In this document: positions 4,065 to 6,337 of the stretch, piece after piece | How the letters are laid out: the number at the start of each line of letters is the position of its first letter | Position numbering within the stretch: position 1 is the first letter of the stretch | Assembly: GCA_021785795.1 (NCBI GenBank) | Contig: JAJYEK010000202.1 | Location: 1-6,337, forward strand | From: Pseudomonadota bacterium | Lineage (GTDB): Bacteria; Pseudomonadota; Gammaproteobacteria; Acidiferrobacterales; UBA6901 | DNA length: 6,337 nt | Reading direction: 5' to 3' | Translations under genes and position numbers: made by a program | The notes under the pieces: model-generated | The model's input: only the letters and a program-made list of their open reading frames with translations | Database searches by the model: none | What the model was told of the DNA's origin: nothing

Positions 4065-6337
4065 ATGTCCGACTACATACTGTGGTTTGAATCGATCGGT
4101 ATGCGCGATGTTCCCCGGGTAGGCGGGAAGAACGCTTCCCTGGGGGAGATGTTCGGTCATCTGTCGAAAGCCGGAGTCCGGGTTCCGCCCGGGTTTGCCA
4201 CCACCGCAGATGCCTATCGCGATTTTCTCGCCCAGGGCAATCTCGCCGACCGTATCAGCGATCAGTTGGACCGGCTCGATGTGGGCGATATCAAGGCGCT
4301 TGCAGCTGCCGGACGGCAGATCCGGGACTGGATCATGGCGGCGGAGCTGCCAGCCCGTCTGCGCAACGAGATCGGCGAATCATACGCGACCCTGCAGGCG
4401 GGCAGCAACGACTCGGCGGTTGCCGTGCGGTCTTCCGCGACCGCCGAAGATCTGCCGGAAGCGTCATTTGCAGGACAGCAGGAGACTTTTCTGAACGTGC
4501 ACGGCGTCGACGGGGTGCTGCGCGCCGTCAAGGGGGTATTCGCTTCGCTGTTTACCGACCGCGCCATTGCCTATCGTGCGCACCACGGCTTTGCCCACAG
4601 CCAGGTTGCCCTGTCGGCAGGTATTCAGCGCATGGTGCGCAGCGACGTCGGGGCAAGCGGGGTGATGTTCACGCTCGATACCGAGTCAGGGTTCCGTGAT
4701 GTCGTGTTCATCACCGCCGCCTACGGACTCGGCGAGACGGTCGTACAGGGGGCGGTCAATCCAGACGAGTTTTACGTGCACAAGCCGATGCTCAGGCAGG
4801 GGCATTCCGCAATCCTGCGCCGTGGCCTCGGAAGCAAAATGGTCAAGATGGTCTACGGCGATGGCGCCGGGGAGCGCACGCGTCTCGTAGATGTTCCGTC
4901 CGAGGAGCGGTCACGCTTCACGCTCACCGACGAGGAGACGGTGAGCCTCGCGCGCCAGGCGCTGCTCATCGAAGATCATTATGGACGTCCCATGGACATA
5001 GAGTGGGCCAAGGACGGAACCGACGGAACGTTGTACGTCGTGCAGGCACGTCCCGAAACCGTCAAGAGCCGGGGGTCGGGCCAGATGCTGCAGCGCTATG
5101 GCCTGAAGGGAAAGGCCGTACGAAAGGTCATTGCCACCGGCCGTAGCATCGGTCAGCGCATTGGTGCTGGACCAGCGCGTGTTGTGCTGAAGCCGCAGGA
5201 CATGGACCGCGTGAACACCGGCGACGTGCTGGTTACCGACATGACCGACCCGGACTGGGAACCGGTAATGAAGCGCGCATCGGCGATCATTACCAATCGC
5301 GGCGGCCGCACCTGCCATGCAGCAATCATTGCGCGCGAGCTAGGCATTCCTGCGGTGGTCGGCTGCGGCAATGCAACGGATATCATTGCTGACGGCCAGC
5401 CGGTGACGGTTTCCTGTGCGGAAGGAGAAGAGGGGAAAATCTACGACGGCGTACTGGAGTTCGAAGTTCTCGAGACGAGTCTCGAGAAGATGCCGCGGCT
5501 GCCGTTCAAGATCATGATGAACGTCGGTAATCCCGAGCGCGCCTTCGATTTCCAGTGGCTGCCAAATGCCGGCATCGGTCTGGCGCGCCTTGAGTTCATC
5601 ATTTCCCGCGCCATCGGCATCCATCCGAAGGCGCTGCTCAATTTCTCACAGCTACCCGCAGACTTGCGCACGCTCATCAGCGGGCGCAGCGCCGGCTACG
5701 CCGACCCGGTAACCTTCTACCGCGAGAAGCTAACAGAGGGCATCGCCACTCTGGCAGCGGCGTTCTGGCCCAAGCCCGTCATCGTGAGGCTGTCGGATTT
5801 CAAATCGAACGAGTACGCAAACCTCATCGGCGGAGACCGTTACGAACCGAAAGAGGAGAACCCGATGCTCGGATTTCGCGGGGCCTCGCGGTATGTGGCA
5901 TCCGAATTCCGCGACTGCTTCGAACTGGAGTGCGAGGCGCTGCGCAAGGTGCGCGACGGGATGGGGTTGACAAACGTCGAGGTCATGGTGCCGTTCGTGC
6001 GCACTGTTGGCGAAGCGCGGCAGGTGCTGAGCCTGCTTGCGGACAAGGGTCTGCGCCGCGGCGATAACGGACTGCGGGTGATTATGATGTGTGAAATCCC
6101 CTCGAACGCGCTGCTAGCAGAGCAGTTCCTGGAGCATTTCGACGGCTTCTCCATCGGATCGAATGACCTCACGCAGCTCACGCTGGGGCTGGACCGCGAT
6201 TCGGGGCTGGTTGCGCAGCTGTTCGATGAACGCGATCCGGCCGTCAAAGTGCTGCTTCACCGGGCCATCGAGGCCTGCCGCAAGGCCGGCAAGTATGTCG
6301 GGATCTGCGGCCAAGGTCCTTCAGACCACCCGGATCT
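4065..6337 (+). CDS. ppsA: Phosphoenolpyruvate synthase (pyruvate, water dikinase), 3' end cut by window
   Basis: PpsA converts pyruvate, ATP and water to phosphoenolpyruvate, AMP and phosphate, the entry to gluconeogenesis from three-carbon compounds, in the cytoplasm. The 757 whole codons in view have no stop. The E. coli enzyme has 792 residues, so about 35 are missing beyond the edge. The order is as in the family: an N-terminal ATP-binding domain (about 15-345) with [11 protein letters not shown] and [20 protein letters not shown] around residue 122; a swivelling phosphohistidine domain (about 380-460) with [20 protein letters not shown], catalytic His418 and the regulatory Thr416; and a TIM-barrel PEP/pyruvate domain with GLARLEF (Arg508), [11 protein letters not shown] (Arg575), the metal ligands Glu677 (MCEIPSN) and Asp701 (GSNDLTQ), and the catalytic Cys748 in [11 protein letters not shown]. 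All expected active-site residues are present. The start MSDYILWF fits the family and follows a strong ribosome binding site. Control by the adjacent ppsR is expected. Confidence 0.98.
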   Translation, partial: MSDYILWFESIGMRDVPRVGGKNASLGEMFGHLSKAGVRVPPGFATTADAYRDFLAQGNLADRISDQLDRLDVGDIKALAAAGRQIRDWIMAAELPARLRNEIGESYATLQAGSNDSAVAVRSSATAEDLPEASFAGQQETFLNVHGVDGVLRAVKGVFASLFTDRAIAYRAHHGFAHSQVALSAGIQRMVRSDVGASGVMFTLDTESGFRDVVFITAAYGLGETVVQGAVNPDEFYVHKPMLRQGHSAILRRGLGSKMVKMVYGDGAGERTRLVDVPSEERSRFTLTDEETVSLARQALLIEDHYGRPMDIEWAKDGTDGTLYVVQARPETVKSRGSGQMLQRYGLKGKAVRKVIATGRSIGQRIGAGPARVVLKPQDMDRVNTGDVLVTDMTDPDWEPVMKRASAIITNRGGRTCHAAIIARELGIPAVVGCGNATDIIADGQPVTVSCAEGEEGKIYDGVLEFEVLETSLEKMPRLPFKIMMNVGNPERAFDFQWLPNAGIGLARLEFIISRAIGIHPKALLNFSQLPADLRTLISGRSAGYADPVTFYREKLTEGIATLAAAFWPKPVIVRLSDFKSNEYANLIGGDRYEPKEENPMLGFRGASRYVASEFRDCFELECEALRKVRDGMGLTNVEVMVPFVRTVGEARQVLSLLADKGLRRGDNGLRVIMMCEIPSNALLAEQFLEHFDGFSIGSNDLTQLTLGLDRDSGLVAQLFDERDPAVKVLLHRAIEACRKAGKYVGICGQGPSDHPD

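Noticed and set aside
4262..6314. Numerous - strand open frames antisense to ppsA
   Set aside because: They are shadows of a strongly conserved gene whose catalytic motifs all lie in the + strand frame.

Overview
The window is about 60% GC and looks like an ordinary chromosomal stretch from a beta- or gammaproteobacterium. The evidence is the proteobacterial-type 5S rRNA, the divergent PEP synthase / PEP synthase regulatory protein pair, and an EEP-family protein with the sequence style of those classes. I cannot place it to genus from the sequence alone.

Layout. Bases 1-105 are the 3' part of a 5S rRNA, the end of an rRNA operon, closed by a textbook intrinsic terminator (116-146). A 240-base spacer follows. 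Next, on the + strand, come an endonuclease/exonuclease/phosphatase (EEP) family protein (about 390-1427, start uncertain) and a separately promoted 288-residue protein of unknown function (1588-2454). On the - strand, convergent to these, are a small divergent PilZ-domain protein (2858-2535) with a good promoter and ribosome binding site, a 300-base non-coding spacer with a strong hairpin, and ppsR (3980-3159). Divergent from ppsR, across an 84-base intergenic region, is ppsA (from 4065). It runs off the right edge and lacks only about the last 35 residues of the usual length.

How the genes work together. ppsA and ppsR form a known functional unit. PpsA makes phosphoenolpyruvate from pyruvate and ATP for gluconeogenesis. 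PpsR switches PpsA off by ADP-dependent phosphorylation of a threonine next to the catalytic histidine, and back on by phosphorolysis. Both the target Thr-Cys-His triad and the PpsR P-loop are intact here. The EEP protein, the unknown protein and the PilZ protein have no evident link to this pair or to each other.

I found no mobile elements, CRISPR arrays, tRNAs, phage genes or defence modules, and no sign of a new multi-gene system. The items most worth a second look are the unrecognised 288-residue protein, the PilZ protein that lacks the usual arginine motif, the ppsR-PilZ spacer hairpin, and the ambiguous start of the EEP gene.
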